A DNA stretch of 63,223 bases, taken from the NCBI GenBank assembly GCA_023410715.1, contig JAEYPN010000015.1:1-63223 (forward strand), written 5' to 3'. Positions 35,651-44,256 of this stretch are shown here, piece after piece. Position 1 is the stretch's first letter. The number at the start of each line of letters is the position of its first letter. The notes beneath the pieces were generated by a model. It saw nothing but the letters and a program-made list of their open reading frames with translations, did not search any database and had not been told where the DNA came from. The position numbers and the translations under genes were made by a program. This DNA comes from Bacillota bacterium (lineage in GTDB: Bacteria > Bacillota_I > Bacilli_A > Izemoplasmatales > UBA1188).

Positions 35651-37105
35651 ATGATGAAAAGAAAAAAAGTAATTATAATCTTTATTTTATTAATAACAAT
35701 AATTATTTTCCCTAATGTTAATCTAAAAGCAGCAGATAACGCCAAAAATGATAATCGTGGATATTATACCTATGATTATTGGGGAAATGTTATGACAAGC
35801 GCACCAGCTTATACTTTTTCACGGGAATTAACATATAGTGATTTAAATTTATCAGATCATTCAGCGTTTTATAGCGTTTATTATTTTAATGATAAAATTT
35901 ATATTATTGATGAGGGCTTAAATCAAATTCATATTGTAGATTATAATTTTAATTTAATTACATCAATTAGTTCGTTTATTAATGATGATACTTTGGATTA
36001 CTTTAAATCACCAGAAGGAATTACCGTTGATAAAGATGGGAAAATCTATATTGCAGATACAGGAAATTATCGCTTGGTTGTACTAAATCCAGATTATTCT
36101 TTAGATAAGATTATTGGTAAACCAAGTCATTTAGCGCTTGAAGGATTAACCTTTGTCCCAGTCGATGTAGGTGTATCATATACAGGAAGAATTTATGTCG
36201 TTGAAGAAAAATCAACCTATGGTATTTTAGAACTTGATAATGAAGGTAATTTTTTAAAATTTACCGGGACTAACCCTTTTTCTCAGTCAATTATGGATAT
36301 CATATGGCGTGCTCTTATGAATAACGAACAAAAAAAATATGCGTATTTAAATCTACCGCAACAATTTATTTCTATAGATGTGGATGATGATGGTTTTATT
36401 TACGCGACCGCTTTTACAAAAAATGATCCGATCAAACGCATTAACTTCAATGGGAATAATGTCTTAGTAAAAAACTGGATATATGACCCAATCGGTGATA
36501 TTGACGGAAGTTCCGAATTTATTTCTGTAAGTGCGACAGATAAAGGAATTTATGCGGCACTAGATAGAACGAATGGGAGAATCTTTGTTTATAACTGCGA
36601 TGGGGAAATGTTATATATGTTTGGGGGATTAGAAAATCAAAATGACTATTTTAAGCTTCCAAGAGATATTTGTTGGCTAAAAAATGATGAAATTGCGATT
36701 GTTGATCAAACGAAGTCAAGCGTGGTTATTTTTGAACCAACACCATTCGGTAGTGCAGTAAATGAAGCATCACGATACCATTATGATGGACTTTATGAGG
36801 AAGCATTAGAGTACTGGGAATTGGCCCACAAATATAATGCTAATTATGATCTGGCATATATAGGTATTGGTAAAGCTCATTTGTTTACTAAAAATTATGA
36901 AGAAGCGATGGAATATTTTAAACTTGGTAATAACAGAAATTATTATTCAAAAGCTTACTCTAAGTATTCTCAAGAATTTATAAAAAATAACTTTGGATAT
37001 TTTGTGGTAGGAATTGCTTTGATTTTCATTGGCTTTAAATCTAAAAAAATTATTAGATACATCCGTAAGAGAAAGGAGCAAGATACAAGTGTCTCAGTAT
37101 TATAA
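35651..37105 (+). CDS. Membrane-anchored NHL beta-propeller protein with TPR-like segment
   Basis: Protein of 484 residues. The frame is open from 35594, but ATG at 35651 follows AAGGA and leads directly into a signal or anchor (KKVIIIFILLITIIIF). Residues about 75-375 are NHL-type propeller blades, with phrases such as SPEGITVDKDGKIYIADTGN, NYRLVVLNPD and DDDGFIYATAF. About 385-455 is a TPR-like helix pair (EALEYWELAHKYNANYDLAY, YEEAMEYFKLGN), and a C-terminal membrane helix (YFVVGIALIFIGF) precedes a basic tail. The propeller should face outside. Its place between permeases and a Yip1-like gene suggests an accessory part of the transporter. The function is unknown. Confidence 0.72.
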   Translation: MMKRKKVIIIFILLITIIIFPNVNLKAADNAKNDNRGYYTYDYWGNVMTSAPAYTFSRELTYSDLNLSDHSAFYSVYYFNDKIYIIDEGLNQIHIVDYNFNLITSISSFINDDTLDYFKSPEGITVDKDGKIYIADTGNYRLVVLNPDYSLDKIIGKPSHLALEGLTFVPVDVGVSYTGRIYVVEEKSTYGILELDNEGNFLKFTGTNPFSQSIMDIIWRALMNNEQKKYAYLNLPQQFISIDVDDDGFIYATAFTKNDPIKRINFNGNNVLVKNWIYDPIGDIDGSSEFISVSATDKGIYAALDRTNGRIFVYNCDGEMLYMFGGLENQNDYFKLPRDICWLKNDEIAIVDQTKSSVVIFEPTPFGSAVNEASRYHYDGLYEEALEYWELAHKYNANYDLAYIGIGKAHLFTKNYEEAMEYFKLGNNRNYYSKAYSKYSQEFIKNNFGYFVVGIALIFIGFKSKKIIRYIRKRKEQDTSVSVL

Positions 37106-37718
37106 AGAATATAAACATCTTTGCTTCTACACCTTAGGTCATCCATTTGATGGATTCTATGATATGCGAAGAGGAGGAAGAGCAAAATCTTCATATGTAA
37201 TACTAATTTTTTCCATTTATGTCCTTTTACAAATTATAAGTTATTTGTTTACAGGATTTATGGTAAATGATAATGATCAATCAAAATTTAATGCTTTGTC
37301 AATTTTAACGACATCATTATTTCCTTTTCTTCTTTTTGTTCTTGCCAATTATTCAATAACAACCTTATCAGATGGTAAAGGTTTTATGAAAGATATTATT
37401 AATACCGTTGCTTATTCTTTATTACCAATGATTGTATGTCATACAATTGCGCTTATAATAAGTTGGTTTATTACAACGGATACTATGGTTTTTTATTCAA
37501 TATTTATTGTTTTTGGCTGGATATCATTTATATTTTATTGCTTTATTGGGCTGATTGTTGTTCATGAATATACCTTCTTTAGAGGAATATTATATCTATT
37601 TTTATCTTTTATTGCCATGGCAGTAATCCTCTTTATTGGAATCCTCCTTATTACTTTATTTCAACAATTAATTGGTTTTTTCACATCAATCTGGCGTGAA
37701 ATTATTTTAAGAAAGTAG
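37089..37718 (+). CDS. Yip1-family multi-pass membrane protein
   Basis: Membrane protein of 209 residues. The frame extends upstream to 37029 inside the previous gene, but the GTG at 37089 lies 10 nt after AAAGGAG and is the likely start, giving a 17-bp overlap. An N-terminal cytoplasmic phrase (LGHPFDGFYDMRRGGR) is typical of bacterial Yip1-domain proteins. Five membrane helices follow, at about 35-55, 75-95, 110-135, 140-165 and 175-200. Yip1-like proteins in bacteria have no settled role. Here the gene is locked between the NHL and DUF5696-like genes, so it is probably part of the same envelope complex. Confidence 0.72.
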   Translation: MSQYYKEYKHLCFYTLGHPFDGFYDMRRGGRAKSSYVILIFSIYVLLQIISYLFTGFMVNDNDQSKFNALSILTTSLFPFLLFVLANYSITTLSDGKGFMKDIINTVAYSLLPMIVCHTIALIISWFITTDTMVFYSIFIVFGWISFIFYCFIGLIVVHEYTFFRGILYLFLSFIAMAVILFIGILLITLFQQLIGFFTSIWREIILRK

Positions 37719-37730
37719 CGAGGTAAAATA

Positions 37731-40355
37731 ATGAAAGAAAAAATAAGAAAAATTTACCAGAATGTCTTTGTAACTATTGCTAATTTAAGAGCAAGCATCA
37801 AATTACTTGCCTTAGCTGGAATAATATTGAGTATATTTATTATCTCTAAAACATCATTAATTATTAATGCTAACTATTATGAAGCAGTTGATCCTAAAGC
37901 ATATTTGGTTGAAAAAACAGCCTTTAAAGAGGGAGAAAAAATCTCAACATCAGCAAATACTGACATTGATATTGTTGAAAACGCTGATTATATTTTAGGA
38001 ATTAATCCCAAAACAACTAATTTTTATATTAAAAGCAAAAAAACAGATAATATATGGAATTCGACTATTCAAACGACTAGCGAAGTGATGACTAATGAGG
38101 AAAAATTATATTCTAAATCAAATATAATTTTAGAATATGAACAAATAGCTTTACTAAAACAAAGCTTTAGTTATTTGTCTTCATATCAAGATTGTGTAGT
38201 CAACAATTCATCAACAATCGAAACATATAAAGTTATTAAAATTGACTATGGTTTTAGAATTGAATATACAATTCAAAAGCAAGACATTAATATAAATTAT
38301 TTTCCTAAAAAATTAACTTATGAAAGATATAAAGAATTAATTAGTGAAAATCCTTTATTGAATGACACAGAATTAAAAGTATTAAAGAATTTTTATGAGG
38401 AAGATAAGATCAATCATATATGGCTTAGAAAAGATTCTCAACCAGTCAGCAACCGTATTTTTGCGTATAATGCCTTATATGGTAAGCTTGGTTATACAAT
38501 TGAAGATTTAACTAAAGATAATCTTGTTTTTGAGATTGAAGTAGATATGAGTAAATTGCCAAGTTTTAAGATTTCAATGGAAGTTACTCTAGATGAAAAA
38601 GGCCTGAAAGTAAATATTCCAACTTATAATTTTGAAGATAATGATGTATACCGAATAAAGAATGTTTTTGCATTACCATATTTTGGGGCAGGGGCAATTG
38701 GTGATGATGGTTATTTAGTTGTTCCAGATGGTTCAGGGGCTTTAATTGACTATGATTCATATACACCAACAGGACAAAGATATGAAAAATATTTCTATGA
38801 TAATGATGCCTTATACAACAGTGGTTATGCATATAGCTATTCAGCCACTCAAGAAATTTGTTTACCTGTATTTGGTAATATAAACAATACAACAAATACC
38901 GGGCTTATGACAATCGTTGAAAGTGGTGCAGAACATGCTAAACTTTATGCATCTTCTAGTGGTTATGCGAAAAACAAATTTAATCTTGCATATACATCAT
39001 TTTCATACATCATTCAAGACAAAGTTGGATTATATGATAGCTATGATTCAAATACCGTCATTATAGAAGCAGATGATGTTGTTTATTATGATTATACATT
39101 ACGTTATGTGCTTTTAGAAAATGATAACAACTCATACTTTGGTATGGCTAAAAGCTATCAAGATTACTTAATAAACAAGTATAATCTTGAAAAAAAGTAT
39201 ACTGATCAACCTTCTTTATATTTAGAAGCATTGGGTGCAGTTACTATTGAAAGAAAAATTTTTGGTTTTACCCACGAAAAAGATTTAACCTTAACAACTT
39301 TAAACGATCTTAAAACAATTTATACAGATTTAAAAAATGCTAATGTTAAAACTAAACTTACTTATAGTTCTTGGGCTAACGAAGGCTTAAACCAGGTATC
39401 TTCTGTTAAGTTAAAAATGATGAAGAGTTTAGGCGACAAAGATGAACTTAAAGAAATAATTAATTATTTTAATAATGAAAATGTTAGCTTATCCTTTGAT
39501 TTAAATATTACCCATGTTTATGAAAATAAAACAAATGGTTTTAACAAAAATAAATATGCAAGTCGTTCAATGGATAATACGGCATTAGAACTTTATCGCT
39601 TCTCAGCTAAAGATTATCGCTTTGATAAAACTACAAAAGCATATTATTATTTATCACCTAAGTATTATTTATCGATGACTAATCAAGTGTTGTCCAATTT
39701 TGATAAACTAGGTTTAAAACTAATAACAATAAATGACTTAGGAAGTGAATTTGCGGCTGATTATAACAGAGCTAATCTTATTAGTGGGTATAGTGGTTCT
39801 TTAATGGCTTATGAAGCACTTGAATCACTTGAAAGTCTTAATATGACGTTTAGAAATCCGTTTGCTTACGCCCTCAAGTTTGCGTCTAATATTATTGATG
39901 TGGCTTATGAATCATCCGATTTATTATGCTTTAGTGATACGATTCCTTTTAAAGAATTAGTCTATAATGGTTTAATTGATAACACAACAATTAACCTAAA
40001 TAATAACACTGAAGATTTTTCAAATTATGGATTATTAAAAGCGATGGAAACAGGCTCTGATATTAAATTTTTAGTTACTTATCGTAATTCTAATGAACTA
40101 AAAAATACTGAATATAACTATATATTTTCATCGGATTATACTTTATGGAAAGATGAAATAATTGATTTATATTATGAATATTTAGATTTCTATAATAAAA
40201 TTGGTTCAAGAATCATTATAAATCATGAAAGAATTAGTAGTGGTGTATATAAAGTAACATATTCAACTAATAAAACGGTAATTTTTAATCATAATTCATT
40301 AGATTATGACTACTTTGGAACAATTATTCCAAAAAAATCAAAAGTTATTTTATAG
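37731..40355 (+). CDS. Large membrane-anchored DUF5696-like protein, putative glycoside hydrolase
   Basis: Protein of 874 residues with a single N-terminal membrane segment (about 22-45) and an external bulk. About 60-320 is beta-rich with charged spacers. A conserved-looking centre begins with NVFALPYFGAGAIGDDGYLVVPDGSGALIDY, shown here as ALPYFGAGAIGDDGYLVVPD near residue 310. After about 480 the order of strands and helices (LEALGAVTIERK, VKTKLTYSSWANEG, VSLSFDLNITHVYE, LGLKLITINDLGSEFAADY) suggests a TIM-barrel. I recall such proteins annotated DUF5696 beside long binding proteins and Yip1 genes in Paenibacillus; this match is from memory. It may be a surface glycosidase dedicated to the transporter. 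Confidence 0.6.
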   Translation: MKEKIRKIYQNVFVTIANLRASIKLLALAGIILSIFIISKTSLIINANYYEAVDPKAYLVEKTAFKEGEKISTSANTDIDIVENADYILGINPKTTNFYIKSKKTDNIWNSTIQTTSEVMTNEEKLYSKSNIILEYEQIALLKQSFSYLSSYQDCVVNNSSTIETYKVIKIDYGFRIEYTIQKQDININYFPKKLTYERYKELISENPLLNDTELKVLKNFYEEDKINHIWLRKDSQPVSNRIFAYNALYGKLGYTIEDLTKDNLVFEIEVDMSKLPSFKISMEVTLDEKGLKVNIPTYNFEDNDVYRIKNVFALPYFGAGAIGDDGYLVVPDGSGALIDYDSYTPTGQRYEKYFYDNDALYNSGYAYSYSATQEICLPVFGNINNTTNTGLMTIVESGAEHAKLYASSSGYAKNKFNLAYTSFSYIIQDKVGLYDSYDSNTVIIEADDVVYYDYTLRYVLLENDNNSYFGMAKSYQDYLINKYNLEKKYTDQPSLYLEALGAVTIERKIFGFTHEKDLTLTTLNDLKTIYTDLKNANVKTKLTYSSWANEGLNQVSSVKLKMMKSLGDKDELKEIINYFNNENVSLSFDLNITHVYENKTNGFNKNKYASRSMDNTALELYRFSAKDYRFDKTTKAYYYLSPKYYLSMTNQVLSNFDKLGLKLITINDLGSEFAADYNRANLISGYSGSLMAYEALESLESLNMTFRNPFAYALKFASNIIDVAYESSDLLCFSDTIPFKELVYNGLIDNTTINLNNNTEDFSNYGLLKAMETGSDIKFLVTYRNSNELKNTEYNYIFSSDYTLWKDEIIDLYYEYLDFYNKIGSRIIINHERISSGVYKVTYSTNKTVIFNHNSLDYDYFGTIIPKKSKVIL

Positions 40356-40364
40356 GAGGAAAGC

Positions 40365-41315
40365 ATGAAAAAAACTAAAAAGAAGCTTGCCTTCAAAAAG
40401 AAAAAAATTGTAACAGCATACTTATTTATTCTCCCATGGGTTTTAGGATTAATAATTTTCTTTTTACCTCCAGTGATTGATACTTTGTATAGTTCATTTT
40501 GTAACTATTCAATTGATAGATCAACAGGAATGACTTTTATAGGTCTAGATAATTTTAAAACCTTATTTAATCCAGCGGAATCGATTTTAAAAATCTTAAT
40601 TGCTTCATTCACGGAAGTATTATACACGATACCTGTAGCTTTAATATTTTCGCTATTTATTGCCATTATCCTAAATAGTAAGTTTAAGGGAAGAGGAATA
40701 ATTAGAACAATATTTTTCTTACCTCTAATATTTGGCTTAAATATAATAAATGTTGTGGTTAAAAGCAATCCTGTTAATGCGATGATGGATAACGAGATAT
40801 TAAAGGGTGGTTCCAGTTTAAAATTATTTTCTGTTGATAACGCTGTATCATTTATCTATAAAAGTGGATTACCTATAGAATTCTTAAACCCAATTATCTC
40901 TTCAATTAACTCGATATTTTCAATAATTACTTTTACAGGTGTCCAAATTTTACTATTTTTAGCAGCGCTTCAATCAATTGATAAGACATTATATGAAGTA
41001 GCAGAGATTGAAGGAGCTAATAAATATGAATGTTTTTGGAAAATTACCCTTCCATCTGTGCTTCCAGCAATGCGAATAGTTGTTGTTTATACAGTTATTG
41101 ATGCAGTGCTTAGAACTAAAGCAATTGCTTTTATATCGTCAGCTGAAGCTAGTAGATATACACAAGGGGTAATTAGTGCCTTATCATTTTTAATTATCTT
41201 TACATCATTAGTACTAATCCTAATATTTATTGCGATTATACCAAAAGGAGGTCATGAAATTGATAACAAAAAGCTACGAACAAGCAAAACTAAAGTCAAA
41301 AAAATGGTTATCTAA
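40365..41315 (+). CDS. Sugar ABC transporter permease, MalF-like (third pair)
   Basis: Membrane permease of 316 residues with a strongly basic N-terminus (KKTKKKLAFKKKKI) and six membrane segments. The EAA-type loop is EVAEIEGANKYECFWKI followed by TLPSVLPA, with Glu in place of the usual Asp before Gly. It follows the DUF5696-like gene by 9 bp and overlaps the next permease gene by 62 bp. The long overlap and mutual order support a heterodimer. No separate binding-protein gene is adjacent; candidates are the proteins at 30780 and 48265. Confidence 0.87.
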   Translation: MKKTKKKLAFKKKKIVTAYLFILPWVLGLIIFFLPPVIDTLYSSFCNYSIDRSTGMTFIGLDNFKTLFNPAESILKILIASFTEVLYTIPVALIFSLFIAIILNSKFKGRGIIRTIFFLPLIFGLNIINVVVKSNPVNAMMDNEILKGGSSLKLFSVDNAVSFIYKSGLPIEFLNPIISSINSIFSIITFTGVQILLFLAALQSIDKTLYEVAEIEGANKYECFWKITLPSVLPAMRIVVVYTVIDAVLRTKAIAFISSAEASRYTQGVISALSFLIIFTSLVLILIFIAIIPKGGHEIDNKKLRTSKTKVKKMVI

Positions 41316-42249
41316 GTTTACAATAAACTTTTTAAAATGGTTATTAATCATTGGCCTATCTTATGTCATACTTTATCCAATCATTCAGTTAATTGTTCCA
41401 GCTCTTACATACATTACTGAAGTTGATGACCCAGCAGTTATTTGGTTACCTTCAAATCCAACTATTAAAAATTTTAAAGTCGCGATGCAACTGCTTGGTT
41501 ATTGGCGAACACTTGGAATTACATTCTTATATACCTCGATCATCGTTATTCTTCAAGTGTTTGTTGCCTCAATCGTTGGTTTTGGTTTTGCACGTTTTGA
41601 TTTTCCAGGAAAAAAGATTTTATTAGTAATTTTACTTTTAACGATTGCGATTCCTTATTTTTCAATCGAACTTTCTACAAAATATTACTATACTAATTTC
41701 TCTCTTTTCGGGTTGGTAAAATTATTTAATAACGGCAATACAATAAACTTACTTGGAAAAAATTATGTTTATATTATTATTAATCTTTTAGGTCAAGGAC
41801 TAAAAGGTGGACTATTTGTTTATATTTTCATTAAGTTTTATTCCAATGTTCCTGTTGAACTTGAAGAATCAGCTTTAATTGATGGGGCAAGTTATTTTAG
41901 AATTTATAAGGATATTATATTACCAAATGCCTTACCTGCAGTTATTACTTGTGTTGTATTATCGTTTGTTTGGAATTATGGTGACTATCAAAATTCAACC
42001 CTATTTAATTATGAATCTAATTTTAGTTTGATGTCTACAGTAATTAATCGAAATATTGTAAGAACCACAAACATCTCTGCATTTATCAAAAATGAGTATG
42101 GAATTCCTGGCGGTTCAATCAATGATTATATGGTGGGAGCAATCCAAAACTGTGCGATTTTATTATTTATGTTACCGCTCATGATTGTTTACTTAGTAAT
42201 TCAAAGAAAATTTGTCGAATCATTTGAAAGATCAGGAATTGTTGGGTAA
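41254..42249 (+). CDS. Sugar ABC transporter permease, MalG-like (third pair)
   Basis: Membrane permease of 331 residues. The frame is open from 41230, but the ATG at 41254 directly follows AAAAGGAGGTC and is the likely start. Six membrane segments are seen. The EAA loop is EESALIDGASYFRIYKDI followed by LPNALPAVI. It carries a longer external loop after the first helix (about 50-75) than usual. It lies four bases before the first of three tandem lipoprotein genes, linking this permease pair to them. Confidence 0.87.
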   Translation: MKLITKSYEQAKLKSKKWLSKFTINFLKWLLIIGLSYVILYPIIQLIVPALTYITEVDDPAVIWLPSNPTIKNFKVAMQLLGYWRTLGITFLYTSIIVILQVFVASIVGFGFARFDFPGKKILLVILLLTIAIPYFSIELSTKYYYTNFSLFGLVKLFNNGNTINLLGKNYVYIIINLLGQGLKGGLFVYIFIKFYSNVPVELEESALIDGASYFRIYKDIILPNALPAVITCVVLSFVWNYGDYQNSTLFNYESNFSLMSTVINRNIVRTTNISAFIKNEYGIPGGSINDYMVGAIQNCAILLFMLPLMIVYLVIQRKFVESFERSGIVG

Positions 42250-42253
42250 TGAT

Positions 42254-44206
42254 ATGAAAAAGACCTTAGTATTCTTAAGTATTATTCTATTTTCTACCAT
42301 GCTCATGGCATGTTCAAGAATTACGACATCAAAAATAACGAATGAAATAAAAACAAGTGAAAAAATAACTACAACTGAGTCAATTAAAGAAATGTATTTT
42401 GATGAAAAAGAATATTTAGAAGGGGTATCAGAAAGAAGAGAGTTTTTAAGAGAATATATTTTAGCAAGGCATAAAACAAATTATTCGGCAAAATGGGGAT
42501 TTGGGGTTGCATACATGGAGCTTAAGATGTATGAAGAGACAAAGGATGAAACATATTTAAATCAAGCAAGAACACAAATAGGAAAATGTTTTGACTATTT
42601 AGAAAAAAATCCCGATTGCTTCAATATATTTTATGCTATATATAATTATGGTCTTTGTAAAGAGTACTACACAGAAGAAATGCTAGAAAAAGCTAAAAGA
42701 ATCTTCATAAACACTAGTGCTTATGGTATGGAACCATCTACAACAAACCACGCGCTTATGTTTGCGGTTGCGACATATCTTGCCAATCAATATTTTAAAG
42801 ATGAAATCAAAACACCATACTTTGGCTATGATAGTGCTGATAGAACTGATCCAACCGCCGAAAAAACGGTTAAAATGGTGTTAAAAAACTATCCAATAAC
42901 TGGTGTATATGAATGTAACTCTGATACTTATTTTCTATGTCACTTTTATCCAATGCTCGCTTTATCAAGACTAGCAGAAGATGATACGGTTAAAAATATG
43001 GCTTTAGTAAATGTGGAAAATTCTTTATTTACTCTTGCTCCTATTTGGCTTAATGGTCATACTGTCATAGGTAAAGAAAGATGCTATCAACCATTTTTAA
43101 ATGAAAATGAAGGTGGACAGGCAACAAATTTACTTTGGTATTACTTTGGTGAAAGAAAAGAAAATCCTTCTTATACCCAGTTAGATAATGCTGAAACAGG
43201 TTCACTTGCTTGGGCGATAACTGATGAATTCTTACCAAATTGGATTAGTGTTTTAATGGCAAGAGATAGAAGCGAAACTTATACTCATAAAGAATGTCAC
43301 ATTACAAGTAAAACAAGAAATGGTGTGAGTTCACTTTATTATGAATTTTTAGAATCTTATATTAACAAGAATTACGGGGTTTTCACAATGAAACCGATGA
43401 CATATCCTTATAATAGTTTTATAAAACTTATTCGTGGTTTTGATAGGCTCAACTGGGGGGTTAATTGGCTTACGGATGATCCAAATGAATATTCAACTTT
43501 TAATATCATCAATTGGGATAAAGAGTTTAATAATCAGCACATTCAAATTGGCGCAACTCCATTTCAAGATGTCTTACAAAATGAAGGAACGGTGATTGGC
43601 GTATTTGATATTCCTGATTCAACCGGCTTTTCTGATTTTGATGGGGTTTATACTAAATATGCTACATTATCAATGCCAAATAATTATAAAGCAATTAGAG
43701 ACTATTCATCGATTAATGGCACAATGTATGTTCACTTTGGTAATATCTTGATTGGCTTTAAGACATCAGTTAACTTTATCTATGATAACACAAAGAACTT
43801 TAATAATTTACCTGAATTCCCAAATGGAAAAGGGTATTTCTTATGTGAAGTAATGAGTGCAAGCGAAGTAGAAGGCAAAAACATAGAAGAACAATTAGAT
43901 TATTTTGAAAGTTTATGTACAGCTAAATTTAGAAATGTTATTGTTGACTATAGTAAAGAAACCAAAATAGTTTATACATCAATTAATGGTGTAAAGATGG
44001 AATTATCTTGTATAAGCGATAATGTCATAACAAACGGAAAAATAAATGATGTTAGTTTAATTTATGATATCTTCCATTATCCTTCTCAAGATAATCCGTG
44101 GATTAAAGCTAATGTTAATGATAAATTAATTACTTATAACTATAAAGGCGCAACTGCAACATTTGATTTTAATAATTATACCTTTAAGGAAGGAATACTT
44201 AAATAA
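42254..44206 (+). CDS. Surface lipoprotein, first of three tandem paralogs; putative alpha-toroid lyase/hydrolase
   Basis: Lipoprotein of 650 residues with lipobox LMAC (Cys20) and a Thr/Lys-rich linker to about 40. The frame is open from 42212, but ATG at 42254 fits the signal peptide. Residues about 55-400 are helical, with shared motifs TNHALMFAV, SDTYFLCH and GKERCY, then LLWYYFGE. The distance from Tyr of DTY to Arg of ERC is exactly 50 residues, as in its paralogs. The second half is beta-sandwich-like (MYVHFGNILIGFKTSVNF). The toroid-plus-sandwich layout and Asn-His/Tyr/Arg set resemble polysaccharide lyases in general, but I recognise no known family. This copy is the most divergent (Cys in place of Thr in R[TC]Y). 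Confidence 0.65.
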   Translation: MKKTLVFLSIILFSTMLMACSRITTSKITNEIKTSEKITTTESIKEMYFDEKEYLEGVSERREFLREYILARHKTNYSAKWGFGVAYMELKMYEETKDETYLNQARTQIGKCFDYLEKNPDCFNIFYAIYNYGLCKEYYTEEMLEKAKRIFINTSAYGMEPSTTNHALMFAVATYLANQYFKDEIKTPYFGYDSADRTDPTAEKTVKMVLKNYPITGVYECNSDTYFLCHFYPMLALSRLAEDDTVKNMALVNVENSLFTLAPIWLNGHTVIGKERCYQPFLNENEGGQATNLLWYYFGERKENPSYTQLDNAETGSLAWAITDEFLPNWISVLMARDRSETYTHKECHITSKTRNGVSSLYYEFLESYINKNYGVFTMKPMTYPYNSFIKLIRGFDRLNWGVNWLTDDPNEYSTFNIINWDKEFNNQHIQIGATPFQDVLQNEGTVIGVFDIPDSTGFSDFDGVYTKYATLSMPNNYKAIRDYSSINGTMYVHFGNILIGFKTSVNFIYDNTKNFNNLPEFPNGKGYFLCEVMSASEVEGKNIEEQLDYFESLCTAKFRNVIVDYSKETKIVYTSINGVKMELSCISDNVITNGKINDVSLIYDIFHYPSQDNPWIKANVNDKLITYNYKGATATFDFNNYTFKEGILK

Positions 44207-44212
44207 ATAAAC

Positions 44213-44240
44213 TTTAACTTTTTTATAATATTAAGTTAAA
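44213..44240 (+). other. Intercistronic hairpin between first and second paralog
   Basis: TTTAACTT (44213-44220) pairs perfectly with AAGTTAAA (44233-44240) around a 12-nt loop, in the only sizeable gap (50 bp) between the three paralogs. No T tract follows, and the SD AAGGAG comes next. It may be an mRNA-processing or stability element. Confidence 0.4.
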
Positions 44241-44256
44241 AATTAAGGAGCTTAAA

